Below, piece after piece: positions 32,392-32,516 of a stretch of DNA of 32,516 nt. Under the pieces are notes generated by a model. It saw only the letters and a program-made list of their open reading frames with translations. It ran no database searches and was not told the DNA's origin. The translations under genes and the position numbers were made by a program. The stretch covers positions 1 through 32,516 of the forward strand of contig JAFEFU010000069.1 of the NCBI GenBank assembly GCA_018240425.1. The letters run 5' to 3'. Origin of the DNA: Pseudomonadota bacterium (GTDB taxonomy: Bacteria > Pseudomonadota > Alphaproteobacteria > Rhodobacterales > Rhodobacteraceae). The number at the start of each line of letters is the position of its first letter. The first letter of the stretch is position 1.

Positions 32392-32516
32392 TGGACCTGT
32401 CACGGTTTGGTGCCGCTCCGAGTGCTCGTTTAGGCCACTTGGCGTTCGAAGGCCAAGGGACTTTTGCCTCCCAATGCTGAATGCCGACGGCGCGGGTTAT
32501 AAAAGCCGTTGATGTA
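32392..32516 (-). mobile_element. IS B: IS3-family element inserted in IS A (extends past window)
   Basis: A terminal sequence TGGACCTGTCACGG starts at 32392 in the style of IS3-family ends (5'-TGGACC). Inside it, on the minus strand, lies the last part of an orfB transposase. The other end, the inverted repeat partner and the target duplication are outside the window. Confidence 0.75.
32430..32516 (-). CDS. IS3-family transposase OrfB, C-terminal end (partial)
   Basis: Twenty-eight residues are visible before the TAA at 32430: YINGFYNPRRRHSALG, then GKSPLAFERQVA. The YN-x-RRRHSALG-x-KSP pattern is the standard C-terminus of IS3-group OrfB integrases, just after the catalytic glutamate helix. 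The frame is open to the right edge. The gene may be intact beyond the window. Confidence 0.85.
   Translation of the reverse strand, partial: YINGFYNPRRRHSALGGKSPLAFERQVA

Noticed and set aside
1..32516. CRISPR arrays, tRNA or rRNA genes, prophage genes
   Set aside because: No regularly spaced repeats, no tRNA-like cloverleaf with a T-loop GGTTC context outside coding repeats, and no phage structural or integrase genes were seen.

Overview
The window looks like chromosomal DNA from an alphaproteobacterium of the Rhodobacterales (Rhodobacter/Paracoccus-like). The evidence is the very high G+C content, frequent GTG/TTG starts with 1-8 bp gene overlaps, the ccmI-ruvX-DUF1289 run, a four-subunit sarcosine oxidase operon and the protein sequences themselves. 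No rRNA, tRNA or CRISPR array was seen.

Positions 1-5180 hold core and accessory genes: a membrane-anchored Ala/Pro-rich periplasmic protein cut by the left edge, a LOG-family phosphoribohydrolase, a TraB/GumN-type protein, a Tat-type metallophosphoesterase, Fe superoxide dismutase (sodB), and two tandem secreted paralogues of unknown function. Positions 5257-10657 (minus strand) carry heterotetrameric sarcosine oxidase in the order soxB-D-A-G. The order is interrupted between soxB and soxD by a roughly 300 bp lower-GC segment that encodes a small two-helix membrane protein on the opposite strand.

Positions 10870-20890 hold ccmI-ruvX-DUF1289 (plus), a PhyH-like oxygenase with a TauE/SafE permease (minus), an ArsR regulator with an SRPBCC partner (plus), dusA (minus) and an RND efflux pair (plus).

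Positions 20909-29962 (minus) form one compact eight-gene operon, transcribed divergently from a GcvA-like LysR regulator at 30094. Transcription order is a VanA-like Rieske oxygenase, its FNR/[2Fe-2S] reductase, a HisC-like aminotransferase, a D-2-hydroxyacid (GlcD/D2HGDH-like) flavoprotein, one polypeptide joining an M14-type DUF2817 metallohydrolase to an ABC ATPase, a polar-amino-acid binding protein and two permeases. I read it as an uptake-plus-catabolism module for an unidentified amino-acid-like compound. The hydrolase-transporter fusion is the most unusual object in the window.

The right end (31076-32516) holds an Asp/Glu/hydantoin racemase behind a livF gene that has lost its N-terminal part to an insertion sequence. 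That insertion sequence is itself interrupted by a second IS3-type element running off the edge.
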